A program made the translations under genes and the position numbers. Below the pieces are notes generated by a model. It saw only the letters and a program-made list of their open reading frames with translations. It searched no databases and was not told the origin of the DNA. Positions 24,689 through 32,411 of a DNA stretch of 64,000 bases are shown here, one piece after another. How positions within the stretch are numbered: the stretch's first letter is position 1; each line of letters begins with the position of its first letter. This stretch comes from QFOX01 sp044237845 (GTDB lineage: Bacteria; Pseudomonadota; Alphaproteobacteria; Rickettsiales; UBA3002), in contig JBIIEL010000002.1 of NCBI GenBank assembly GCA_044237845.1, forward strand, positions 61,882 through 125,881, given 5' to 3'.

Positions 24689-26716
24689 ATGTTCCATTCC
24701 ATTCTGATCGCGAACCGCGGGGAAATTGCGACCCGCATCATGCATACCGCTAAAAAGATGGGCCTGCGCACCATCGCGGTCTATTCCGAGGCGGATACCA
24801 ACGCCCTGCATGTGAAAAATGCCGACGAGGCCGTGTTCATCGGCGCCTCGCCGAGCATCAAATCGTACCTCAATATCGATAATTTACTGTCGGCGATTGA
24901 TCAATCGGGCGCGGAGGCTGTGCACCCGGGCTACGGGTTTTTGTCGGAGAAAGAGCCGTTCGCCAAGGCCGTGATCGAGCGCAGCAACGCCAGCTGGGTC
25001 GGCCCGACGCCGGAGGCCATCCGCCTGATGGGCGACAAGATTGAATCCAAAAAAATCGCGAAGCAAGCGGGCGTCAACGGGGTTCCAGGCGTGCTCGAAG
25101 CCATTTCGGACGTGAAGGAAGCCCGCCGCATCGCCAATGAAATCGGTTACCCGGTGATTATTAAGGCGGCCGCCGGTGGCGGTGGCAAAGGCATGCGCGT
25201 GGTGAATTCCGACGAAGAACTGGTCGACGGCATGAAAATGGCGTCGAGCGAGGCGCGCAACAGCTTCAACGACGCGCGCGTGTTCATCGAGAAATATTTC
25301 GTCAACCCGCGCCATATCGAGATTCAGGTGCTGGCCGATAAATACGGCAACGTGGTGAGCCTCGGCGAGCGTGAGTGCAGCATTCAGCGCCGCCACCAGA
25401 AGGTGATTGAGGAAGCGCCGAGTATGTTTGTGACGCCCGAGATGCGCGCGGAAATGAGCGCGCAGTCCATCGCGCTGGCGAAGCAGGTGGGGTATGTCTC
25501 GGCGGGGACGGTGGAGTTCATCGTCGACCAGACTGGGAATTTCTACTTCCTCGAAATGAACACCCGTTTGCAGGTGGAGCATCGCGTGACCGAGCTGGTG
25601 ACGGGGATCGACCTCGTGGAGCAGATGATTCGCATCGCCGCCGGGGAGAAGCTGCCCTTCACGCAGGCCGATATTCAGTGCAACGGCTGGGCGTTTGAAA
25701 GCCGGATTTACGCGGAAGACCCCAAGCGTGGGTTCCTGCCCTCGACCGGCCGCGTGGTGAAATATCAGGAGCCGGAGCCGCGCCACGGCACGGTGATCGA
25801 CACCAGCATCTATGAGGGTGGCGAGGTCAGCATGTTCTATGACCCGATGATCGCGAAATACTGCACCCATGCACCGACGCGCGACGCGGCAGCAACCATG
25901 ATGGTCGAAGGCCTCAACGATTTCGTGATTCAGGGCATTGCGCATAACGCCAGCTTCCTGCAGGCGGTACTCTCCCACGAGAAATTCCGCAAAGGCGAGA
26001 TTTCCACCAACTTTATTGAGCAGGAATGGCCCGCCGGGTTCACGGGTGCCGAGCTTTCGACCGAGGCGCAGAAAGTCTGCATGGCGGTGGCGGCATTCTG
26101 TTCGCTGCGCGACATTGAGCGCGATGCGCAGATCACCGGCCAGTTGCCGGGGCGCACGCCGCCGATTGGCGCGCGCTGGGTGGTGACGTTGGGGGGCAAC
26201 TCCGTGCCCATCTACGCCCGCAAAAAAGATTACGGCTACGATATCAGCTACGACGAGGGAATGGTGGTCATCCGCTCCGCATGGAAACTGGGGCGCAAGC
26301 TGTTCCAGGGCACGGTGAACGGCAAGCCCGTCAGCGTGCGCGTGGCGCCGCTGGCCGAGGGCTACCAGCTCAATTACGCAGGGGCAGAGGTGAAAGCGAC
26401 GCTACGCACGCTGCGCGTGGCGGAACTGGGCCAATATATGCCGGTGCGCGAGAGCACCGTGTCGCAGTTTGAAATCACCGCGCCGATTGCCGGGCTGATT
26501 TCCGCCGTGCATGTGCAGAAGGGCGACACCATCCGCGCCGGGCAACAGCTGTTTGTGATCGAGGCGATGAAGATGGAAAACATCATCTACGCCGATAACG
26601 ACGCCAAGGTGAAAGACGTGCATGTCAAAGCCCCGGCCAGCGTGACCAGCGGCCAGCTCATCATCGAGTTCGAGGAGCCGGAAGCTTCGGACGAGGCAGG
26701 GAAGAAAGCGGCTTAG
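24689..26716 (+). CDS. pccA: propionyl-CoA carboxylase alpha subunit (biotin carboxylase + BCCP)
   Basis: 675 residues. It carboxylates biotin with ATP and bicarbonate and carries the biotin. Biotin carboxylase domain, about 1-450: SILIANRGEIATRI, the glycine-rich AAAGGGGKGMRVV, ERECSIQRRHQKVIEEAPS and EMNTRLQVEHRVTELVTG. A middle linking domain (PccA-BT-like) follows, then the biotin carrier domain with the biotinylated lysine in EAMKMEN near residue 630. The start MFHSILIANRG is canonical although its ribosome site is weak. Partner of pccB upstream; together they feed propionyl-CoA toward methylmalonyl-CoA. Confidence 0.95.
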   Translation: MFHSILIANRGEIATRIMHTAKKMGLRTIAVYSEADTNALHVKNADEAVFIGASPSIKSYLNIDNLLSAIDQSGAEAVHPGYGFLSEKEPFAKAVIERSNASWVGPTPEAIRLMGDKIESKKIAKQAGVNGVPGVLEAISDVKEARRIANEIGYPVIIKAAAGGGGKGMRVVNSDEELVDGMKMASSEARNSFNDARVFIEKYFVNPRHIEIQVLADKYGNVVSLGERECSIQRRHQKVIEEAPSMFVTPEMRAEMSAQSIALAKQVGYVSAGTVEFIVDQTGNFYFLEMNTRLQVEHRVTELVTGIDLVEQMIRIAAGEKLPFTQADIQCNGWAFESRIYAEDPKRGFLPSTGRVVKYQEPEPRHGTVIDTSIYEGGEVSMFYDPMIAKYCTHAPTRDAAATMMVEGLNDFVIQGIAHNASFLQAVLSHEKFRKGEISTNFIEQEWPAGFTGAELSTEAQKVCMAVAAFCSLRDIERDAQITGQLPGRTPPIGARWVVTLGGNSVPIYARKKDYGYDISYDEGMVVIRSAWKLGRKLFQGTVNGKPVSVRVAPLAEGYQLNYAGAEVKATLRTLRVAELGQYMPVRESTVSQFEITAPIAGLISAVHVQKGDTIRAGQQLFVIEAMKMENIIYADNDAKVKDVHVKAPASVTSGQLIIEFEEPEASDEAGKKAA

Positions 26717-26739
26717 CCCAGTGCAATCACGCGAGTCGA

Positions 26740-27975
26740 TTATAATATCTTCGGCCCATGGTCGGCAAACCAGTTCTGCTTTTTCTGCCAATGTTCGGCA
26801 GCACGTTTTTCATTTTCCCGCTGTATATCTTGAGATTTCCTAAGCGCCGCGCCCTCTTCCAACGTATGACCGAGATAGGCGTCGGTCCAGCTGGTATCAA
26901 CGCCGAGATTGGCGAGAGGGTTCCATTTGCTATCAAGCTTATCCCGGATGATTTCACCCGTGGGGCTGAATTGAACTATTCTTCCTAGGCGAGGAATTAC
27001 CGCCCATCTCCCTTGGAATTCCATTGAGGTGGCGCCGACAAGCTCCATCTTATGTTCTTTGGCAAAATCTCTGAAATATTTTATCTGTCCGTCCGTAAGT
27101 TCAGAAAATGTACTACAGCCATGGAACACCACACGATTCGCAATTTTTACACCGAGTTCTTTTTCAAGATCCCCGATATGCGCAACGAATCCTTCAATAT
27201 TCGGCAGACGGATTTCTCTATGGTGTGAACCTATCCAATTTGAGCTGCCATGACCGTTGATGATCAACTCCTGAATTGCCCCATATTTTCTGACATGTTT
27301 TCGGAGCGTATCGATCACCCACTTGTCTGCTACTCCCTTTTGCGGATAGGTCTTATTCAAATGATCGTATGTAATGACATCAACCCTGTTCTGTACCCCG
27401 GCATCTTCAGCACTATAGGTGGTAGGATGGTCTACTGTTTTTGTTGCGGTGATATGCCCCATTCTCCTATCGCTGAAGATTCCATCGCCCATATGAAAAT
27501 TGATATGCACATGGCTGGGATCAGGATGTTCCTCACTAAATTCACGGGTTTTTGTATTGCTTGGCGTGGGAACTGGTCGTGCAGGCGTTGGCACTGTGGG
27601 CACTGACGGATGTGTGCGTCTCTCCGGCTGCTGCGGTTGGGGGGTGGGTGGGTGCTCCTCCCTATGGCTTGGCGTTGGTTTGGGAGCCGTAGGGCGTGGG
27701 GTAATATTCGTAACGTCTATATGGGCTAACGCTCTCTCCGCTGCGGCGATGGAAGCTCGGGTAAACTTGCCCATCCTCCCATCGACACCATCATGATTTT
27801 CGCCGAAATGACCTAAATTTATCTGCGCCTTGGGGAGCAGCTTGTCCAACGCATTCAGTTCTGTTTGTAACGCCGTAACCTGTTCAGCAGTAAGTTTTCT
27901 GCCCTCAAGGCGAGCATCATGATATTCGGCAATGAGTTGGCTCAGCGTGTTAAATTGTGTCCGTCCCGAAGTCAC
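26740..27975 (-). CDS. caspase-like (clan CD / DUF4347-like) protein with peptidoglycan-binding-like N terminus
   Basis: 411 residues, no recognised gene name. Residues about 50-85 (INLGHFGENHDGVDGRMGKFTRASIAAA) are shown only in part as DGVDGRMGKFTRASI, which resembles the PG_binding_1 repeat. Residues 91-140 are a Pro/Thr-rich linker. The region 200-330 has a caspase-like pattern: a strand ending in His-Gly (ELIINGHGSSNWIG, His242) and, about 45 residues later, a strand ending in Cys (NRVVFHGCSTFSE, Cys287), then FRDFAKEHKMELVGATS, as in DUF4347 and related clan CD folds. There is no evident signal peptide. A PhoB-like box lies 60 bases upstream of the start. Convergent with pccA. Function unknown; a peptidase is inferred. 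Confidence 0.55.
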   Translation of the reverse strand: MTSGRTQFNTLSQLIAEYHDARLEGRKLTAEQVTALQTELNALDKLLPKAQINLGHFGENHDGVDGRMGKFTRASIAAAERALAHIDVTNITPRPTAPKPTPSHREEHPPTPQPQQPERRTHPSVPTVPTPARPVPTPSNTKTREFSEEHPDPSHVHINFHMGDGIFSDRRMGHITATKTVDHPTTYSAEDAGVQNRVDVITYDHLNKTYPQKGVADKWVIDTLRKHVRKYGAIQELIINGHGSSNWIGSHHREIRLPNIEGFVAHIGDLEKELGVKIANRVVFHGCSTFSELTDGQIKYFRDFAKEHKMELVGATSMEFQGRWAVIPRLGRIVQFSPTGEIIRDKLDSKWNPLANLGVDTSWTDAYLGHTLEEGAALRKSQDIQRENEKRAAEHWQKKQNWFADHGPKIL

Positions 27976-28034
27976 CTAACGTCTCCATAAATAGTCAACT
28001 GTCCTTACCTTAGCAGATTTTGACTATTCTGAAT

Positions 28035-28052
28035 GTGACAGTTTTGTGAAGA
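28035..28052 (-). promoter_or_regulatory. PhoB-box-like site 3
   Basis: Read on the minus strand: TCTTCAC-AAAA-CTGTCAC, two heptamers at 11-base spacing; the second is a perfect PhoB half-site. It is 59 bases before the start of the caspase-like gene at 27975. Confidence 0.55.
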
Positions 28053-28084
28053 TTTTGGGGCTTGCGTTTATCATCCAACCATTA

Positions 28085-28099
28085 TATCATTAGATGATA
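28085..28099. promoter_or_regulatory. possible ParD operator
   Basis: TATCAT-TAG-ATGATA, a perfect 6-base inverted repeat, 12 bases before the antitoxin start at 28111. Antitoxins of this kind repress their own promoters at such sites. Confidence 0.45.
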
Positions 28100-28110
28100 G
28101 TGAGGTGCCG

Positions 28111-28371
28111 ATGCCCAGTAGTTATACGTTAGGGAACCATTTTGAGGGGTTTGTGCAAGCCCAGCTCAGCAGTGGCCGTTACAACAATGCGAGCGAAGTG
28201 CTGCGCGACGCGCTGCGGCTGATGGAAGACCGCGAACGGCGGCTCGCGGCGCTTGATGCGGCGATTGCCGCAGGGCTTGAGGATGTGCAGGCTGGCCGCG
28301 TGCATGCGGCGGAGGACGTGTTTAACAGGCTCGAAGCGCGCTATGGTGCGCATGCCGGGAAGAACGCGTGA
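28111..28371 (+). CDS. ParD-like antitoxin without its toxin
   Basis: 86 residues from the ATG at 28111 (GAGGTG upstream). The amino half is a ribbon-helix-helix DNA-binding domain (SSYTLGNHFEGFVQAQLSSGRYNNASEVLRDAL, quoted in part as SGRYNNASEVLRDAL), typical of the ParD/CC2985 family; the carboxy half would wrap the toxin. A ParE gene should overlap or follow; instead the next bases open only a 25-codon frame (VKLELADVRRHALR...) that runs straight into the repeat at 28411. The toxin seems lost or cut off by the repeat. An inverted repeat before the gene may be its operator. Confidence 0.8.
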   Translation: MPSSYTLGNHFEGFVQAQLSSGRYNNASEVLRDALRLMEDRERRLAALDAAIAAGLEDVQAGRVHAAEDVFNRLEARYGAHAGKNA

Positions 28372-28443
28372 AGCTCGAACTCGCCGATGTAAGGCGTCAC
28401 GCGCTCCGTAAGTCCCTCTCCCCCAAAGGGGGAGAGGTTAGGT
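28369..28443 (+). pseudogene. possible remnant of a ParE toxin start
   Basis: A GTG overlapping the antitoxin stop opens VKLELADVRRHALRKSLSP before the sequence enters the palindromic repeat and stops at TGA. The place and overlap are those of a ParE gene; the residues are too few to prove it. Confidence 0.3.
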
Positions 28444-28521
28444 GAGGGGGACGTAAACACAAGCGCGGCATTCGTTGATGGCTCACCCTCACCCAACCCT
28501 CTCCCTCTATGAGGGAGAGGG
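28411..28521. repeat. composite intergenic palindrome
   Basis: Hairpin CCTCTCCCCC/GGGGGAGAGG (28415-28437), an outer pair TTAGGTGAGGG/CCCTCACCCAA (28438-28448, 28487-28497, one mismatch) and hairpin CCCTCTCCCTC/GAGGGAGAGGG (28497-28521). Related to the element at 19885-19951. Confidence 0.7.
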
Positions 28522-28571
28522 CTTCCCCGCAGCGCCGCTGCAGTTAAATTCGATGTCGGGAGCGTTTTTGC

Positions 28572-29174
28572 CTACCCCAACGTAATCACGCCCGCGGCGT
28601 GCAGCGTTGCCAGCAGCGGGACGAGGGGGAGGCCTTGGATCACGTCCTGCTCGCCCTCGACGGTAGAAAAGAGATGCCGCCCCAGCCCTTCGAACTTATA
28701 GGAACCGCAGGAGGAAAGTGGGGCATCGGCGGCGACATAGGCGTGGATTTCGCCCGCCGTGAGGGCGCGCATGGTGAGGCTGGCGGTGGCCACATGTTGC
28801 CAGATGATTTCGCCGCCACGTGCCAGCACCACGGCGGAATGCTGTTGGTGCGTGCTGCCCGCCAGCGCCGCGAGCTGCGCCTCCGCCCGGTCGTAACTGC
28901 CGGGTTTGGAGAGAATATCGCCCTTATGCACACAGATCTGATCGGCGCCGATGACATACGCCTCCGGCTGGCGGGTGCTGACGGCGAGCGCCTTCGCCCC
29001 GGCGAGCGCAAGTGCTAGCGCGGGGATATCCGCCGTACCGTGCGCGGCTTTGATGCTGTCTTCCTCCACCCCGGAAGGCATAACGCTGAACGTGAGGCCA
29101 ACAGACTTCAGCATCTGCTGGCGGATGGTGGAGCCGGAAGCGAGGATGAGTGGGGCATGTTGGGTGATGGTCAT
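28572..29174 (-). CDS. maf: Maf-like nucleoside triphosphate pyrophosphatase
   Basis: 200 residues from the ATG at 29174; the open frame extends back to 29213 only across a dispersed repeat. Maf proteins hydrolyse dTTP/UTP or modified nucleotides to monophosphates as house-cleaning enzymes. Visible: the substrate-binding start LILASGSTIRQQML, the base GADQICVHKGDILSKP (canonical AD..V...G..L.KP) and GSYKFEGLGRHLFSTVEG (canonical G.Y...G.G..L...I.G). It lies downstream of folE on the same strand with a palindromic repeat between them. Confidence 0.9.
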   Translation of the reverse strand: MTITQHAPLILASGSTIRQQMLKSVGLTFSVMPSGVEEDSIKAAHGTADIPALALALAGAKALAVSTRQPEAYVIGADQICVHKGDILSKPGSYDRAEAQLAALAGSTHQQHSAVVLARGGEIIWQHVATASLTMRALTAGEIHAYVAADAPLSSCGSYKFEGLGRHLFSTVEGEQDVIQGLPLVPLLATLHAAGVITLG

Positions 29175-29182
29175 GCATCCTC

Positions 29183-29287
29183 CGTCATTGCGAGGAGCGA
29201 AGCGACGCGGCAATCCAGTTTCTTAATAGAATTTTGCCGCGCAGACGCGCGGCGCTGGATTGCTTCGCCTTTGGCTCGCAATGACGA
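29183..29287. repeat. inverted pair of CATTGCGAGGAGCGAAGCGAC repeats
   Basis: GTCATTGCGAGGAGCGAAGC is followed by GACGCGGCAATCCAG and, inverted, CTGGATTGCTTCGCC...GGCTCGCAATGACG. This is a widely dispersed intergenic palindrome in proteobacteria. It fills the gap between folE and maf. Confidence 0.85.
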
Positions 29288-29302
29288 GGGCTTAAGCATC
29301 GC

Positions 29303-29947
29303 CTAACCAATATCGCTCGAGGTCACGAGGCGCATGACTTCGGCGCGGGCGGTGGCGTCGGTTTTGAACGTGCCGCGCATTTGCGTGGTGACGGTGGTGG
29401 TGCCCGCTTTATGGACGCCGCGCGTGGTCATGCATTCATGCGCTGCGTCGATGATGACGCAGACGGCTTTGGGTTTCAGCACGCGCTCGATGGTGTCGGC
29501 GATTTGCGAGGTCATCAGCTCCTGCGTTTGCAGGCGCTTGGCAAATACATCCAGCAGGCGCGCGATTTTGCTGATGCCCACGACCTTGCGATCTGGCAGG
29601 TAGGCGATGTGCGCACGGCCGATGATTGGCACCATGTGATGCTCGCAATGCGATTCGAACTGCATGTTTTTGAGCAGTACGATTTCGTCGTAGCCCGCCA
29701 CGTCGTCGAAGGTTTTGGCGAGCACGTCGTCGGGGTTTTCGTCATACCCGGCGTAGAATTCCTGATAGGCCTCGACCACGCGCTGCGGGGTGTCGAGCAG
29801 CCCTTCGCGCGATGGGTCATCCCCCGCCCAGCGGATGAGGGTGCGCACGGCTTCCTTCGCCTCTTCCATGGTGGGGCGGGTGCGTTTGTGGTTCTCGTTC
29901 GCAGGCGATGCCGCGAGGGGTTTGGCTTGCTTCGATGGCTGGTTCAT
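29303..29947 (-). CDS. folE: GTP cyclohydrolase I
   Basis: 214 residues. It turns GTP into 7,8-dihydroneopterin triphosphate, the first step of folate synthesis. The zinc and active-site residues are in ESHCEHHMVPIIGRAHIAYLP and AHECMTTRGV; QTQELMTSQIADTI and the carboxy end KTDATARAEVMRL match the family. A 25-residue polar amino extension precedes the fold. Upstream of maf in the same orientation. Confidence 0.97.
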   Translation of the reverse strand: MNQPSKQAKPLAASPANENHKRTRPTMEEAKEAVRTLIRWAGDDPSREGLLDTPQRVVEAYQEFYAGYDENPDDVLAKTFDDVAGYDEIVLLKNMQFESHCEHHMVPIIGRAHIAYLPDRKVVGISKIARLLDVFAKRLQTQELMTSQIADTIERVLKPKAVCVIIDAAHECMTTRGVHKAGTTTVTTQMRGTFKTDATARAEVMRLVTSSDIG

Positions 29948-30022
29948 GACGCCCTGTTTTTCGTGAATGAGCGGGCGTTATAGCGCGAATTGGCAGAAAT
30001 GCAAGGATTAGGGGAGGGTGTT

Positions 30023-31597
30023 TTAGGTGATGTTGCGACCGTTGGTCTCGCTCATCCGCGTGAAATAGGAACGGTCGAAGCCCGTTTCCTGCTTTTTGCT
30101 GGGCGCTTTAGCAACTACGGGCTGCTCTTCCGCTGGGGTTTTCCATGCCTCGGCGATTTTCTGCCCGGCTTCCAGCGCAATCTCTTCCGGCGTTTTTGGC
30201 TTGGGCGCGGCGTTGAGATCGCTATTCACGAAGTTGTTCCAGCTTTTCTTGCTGCCAGCCTCTGCCTTGACGATGCCAGCGGTGTTGTTTTGCGCTTTGG
30301 CGGGCGCGTCTTTTTTCGGCTCGGCCTTGGCGATGACGGGCTGCTCGGCGGGTTTGTCCCCCATGCCGTTCCATGCGCCGATGATCTCTTTGAAGTTCAC
30401 CTCTTTGGTTGCAGCGAGTGCTTTTTTGGTCGCCATTTCGTTGATATAGTCTTGCGAGGCTTTTATTTTGGGCGGGTCATCCATTTGTACTTTGTATGGA
30501 CTGTCTTTACCGATGATGTTGTCTCTGTTCTCTAACGTGACGACGACGCCATCGACCACGAGATTCTCAATCTCCGCGCCGCGCAGATCGAGGCCGTTCA
30601 GGTTCGCTTTGTCGAAGGTGACTTTGGTCAGCTTGACGCCGCACATCTCGACGCCGGAAAGATTGCCGGACATTTGTACATTCTTGAGCTCCAACCCCTC
30701 GAGCTTGCTGTTCATGGAAATGGTTGCTTCGCGCAGGTCGGAATCGGCGATCAGTGCGCGCATTCTACCATTCTCATCCGGATTCACGGTAAGGTTGAGA
30801 ATGCGCGTGTCTTCATTGACCTTCATGTTTTTGACAGTTGCGCCCGGGTTCATGGTAATCGCGGCCTCGACGCCGCTGATATCGAGCCCTTCTACCTGCG
30901 TGCCGGTGGCGAAAACGAGGCCGCCTGCGTCGTTGCAGGAGACGTCCGTCATAACAACATTCTTGTAGACGCCGGCGCCGAATTCAAACTTCTCATCGCC
31001 GCGCATGCGGTTGAATTGCACGCCGTCGAGGCTTTCGGCATCGGCAATCTGGGTGTTGAACGAGGTGGCGGGGTCGACATAGCATTGATCGAGGTTCGCG
31101 CCGCAGAAGCTCACTTCGTCGTAGAACAGGCTGATGGCGTCAGCATCGAGATGGTGGTTGCCGTCCTGATCGTAGCCGTCGTTGCCTTGGTGGTGGTGAA
31201 CCTCTTGAGTGGGTTGTCTTTGCGTCGCGGCTGCATATTGCTGCTGCTTTTTGGGGTCGGAAAGAAAGAAGCCGTGGACATCCAGGTTGTCTAGCTTGGC
31301 GTAATTCTTTGGATTCCAGTCGGTGTTGCTGAGGTTATATTTCTCGCCAGTGGTGATGCACGCCGCCCGATAGTCCTCGAGCGTAGGGCGGCTTTCCGGC
31401 GAGCCTGGTTTGTGGTGGTTTTGCTCCGTGCGCAGGGCTGCGGCGGCTCGCGCCAGCTCAAGCGCTTCTTTCTTGTACTTGATGATGGGGTCCGTTTCCT
31501 TCCCCATTGGCGCGTAATCGCGGGCGTCGTTGATCTCCGCGGCCGTTGCTGGCTGCGGTTTAACGAACGGATTGGAAATGCCAAAAGAGAGCTTCAT
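30023..31597 (-). CDS. large orphan with pentapeptide-like beta-helix
   Basis: 524 residues, no named family. The amino part (1-150) is charged and low complexity, with a QPTQEVHHHQGNDGYD stretch. From about 155 to 350 short repeats of the type A(D/N)LxG follow (SFCGANLDQ, ADSDLREATIS, FDKANLNGLDLRGAEI), which suggests a right-handed pentapeptide-type helix, though the repeats are irregular. The rest is Lys/Ala/Pro-rich and probably disordered, ending in a NGRNIT tail. No signal peptide or membrane segment. It follows the 188-residue orphan on the same strand by 61 bases, so the two may be one operon. Possible role as a scaffold or effector is speculation. Confidence 0.6.
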   Translation of the reverse strand: MKLSFGISNPFVKPQPATAAEINDARDYAPMGKETDPIIKYKKEALELARAAAALRTEQNHHKPGSPESRPTLEDYRAACITTGEKYNLSNTDWNPKNYAKLDNLDVHGFFLSDPKKQQQYAAATQRQPTQEVHHHQGNDGYDQDGNHHLDADAISLFYDEVSFCGANLDQCYVDPATSFNTQIADAESLDGVQFNRMRGDEKFEFGAGVYKNVVMTDVSCNDAGGLVFATGTQVEGLDISGVEAAITMNPGATVKNMKVNEDTRILNLTVNPDENGRMRALIADSDLREATISMNSKLEGLELKNVQMSGNLSGVEMCGVKLTKVTFDKANLNGLDLRGAEIENLVVDGVVVTLENRDNIIGKDSPYKVQMDDPPKIKASQDYINEMATKKALAATKEVNFKEIIGAWNGMGDKPAEQPVIAKAEPKKDAPAKAQNNTAGIVKAEAGSKKSWNNFVNSDLNAAPKPKTPEEIALEAGQKIAEAWKTPAEEQPVVAKAPSKKQETGFDRSYFTRMSETNGRNIT

Positions 31598-31658
31598 GCC
31601 TCTGTTTTAACACGAGAGTGCTTAAGACTTCGTTAACGCGGGCTGTTTTTTTAAAAAA

Positions 31659-32225
31659 TTATGACGCGGCGCGGTGGAAAACGCTGCGCAGGCCAGTTAC
31701 CACATTGCTCATCGCCGACTTCTGCGGGGTCATGACGGTAGCGACGGTGTGTGCTTCGAGGCGTGCGAGTGCAGCCTGTGAATCAAACGCAGGGGTTGCG
31801 GCATAAGGTTCTGCAGTGTCCGTTTGTTCGTTGGCTAGAAGCGTTGCCAGATCGCTGGTGATACGGCGGGATTTCTCTTTAATTCCAGATACTGCAGCAT
31901 GCATCATACCTACATAACCGCGCCAATCCATACCCGTTGGGGCAATGGCATTGAGGTCACGCTGGGCGGCGCCGAGCGTGTCGTGGCTTACGCCGTCCCG
32001 CATCATCCCTTCGCGCTCTGCCTCGCCAGCGAGACGGGAGAGATGAATAAATACCTGGCGGCCAAAGAAAGAATCATAAAGCGCAAGAAGGTCGGTTACG
32101 TCCCACTCGCGGTAGTGGCGGACATTCACGCCGAGGGCGCGCTGCGCTGGAAGATATTCATGGGAAAAGGTTTTTTTGATGTCGGCGACAAAGGCCGCAT
32201 AGGTGGAAGATGCATGGTTGGTCAT
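31659..32225 (-). CDS. orphan protein of 188 residues
   Basis: Helical throughout, no signal peptide, no family recognised. HEYLPAQRALGVNVRHYREWDVTDLLALYDSFF and the later ARLEAHTVATVM segment (quoted in part: HYREWDVTDLLALYDSFF) suggest two helical domains joined by a polar stretch. It is upstream of the pentapeptide-like orphan, same strand, and divergent from ppx. Confidence 0.55.
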   Translation of the reverse strand: MTNHASSTYAAFVADIKKTFSHEYLPAQRALGVNVRHYREWDVTDLLALYDSFFGRQVFIHLSRLAGEAEREGMMRDGVSHDTLGAAQRDLNAIAPTGMDWRGYVGMMHAAVSGIKEKSRRITSDLATLLANEQTDTAEPYAATPAFDSQAALARLEAHTVATVMTPQKSAMSNVVTGLRSVFHRAAS

Positions 32226-32411
32226 AAGCTACCCCTAAAAAAACGACGCTTGCACCGATAAATCGTAAAATTTTAGTTAATATACGCCTGCAGAGGCCTG
32301 TCGTCTAGTATTATTTTAGAGGAACACACAGCCCCCGCGCGATTTTTTAATGTTGTGGCAGGAAAACAGGCGACGGTTGCTTAGTGCGAGGGAGCTGCCT
32401 ATACTGCCCGT

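Noticed and set aside
28411..28521. CRISPR-like array
   Set aside because: The repeats are palindromes in opposite order, not equal direct repeats with unique spacers.
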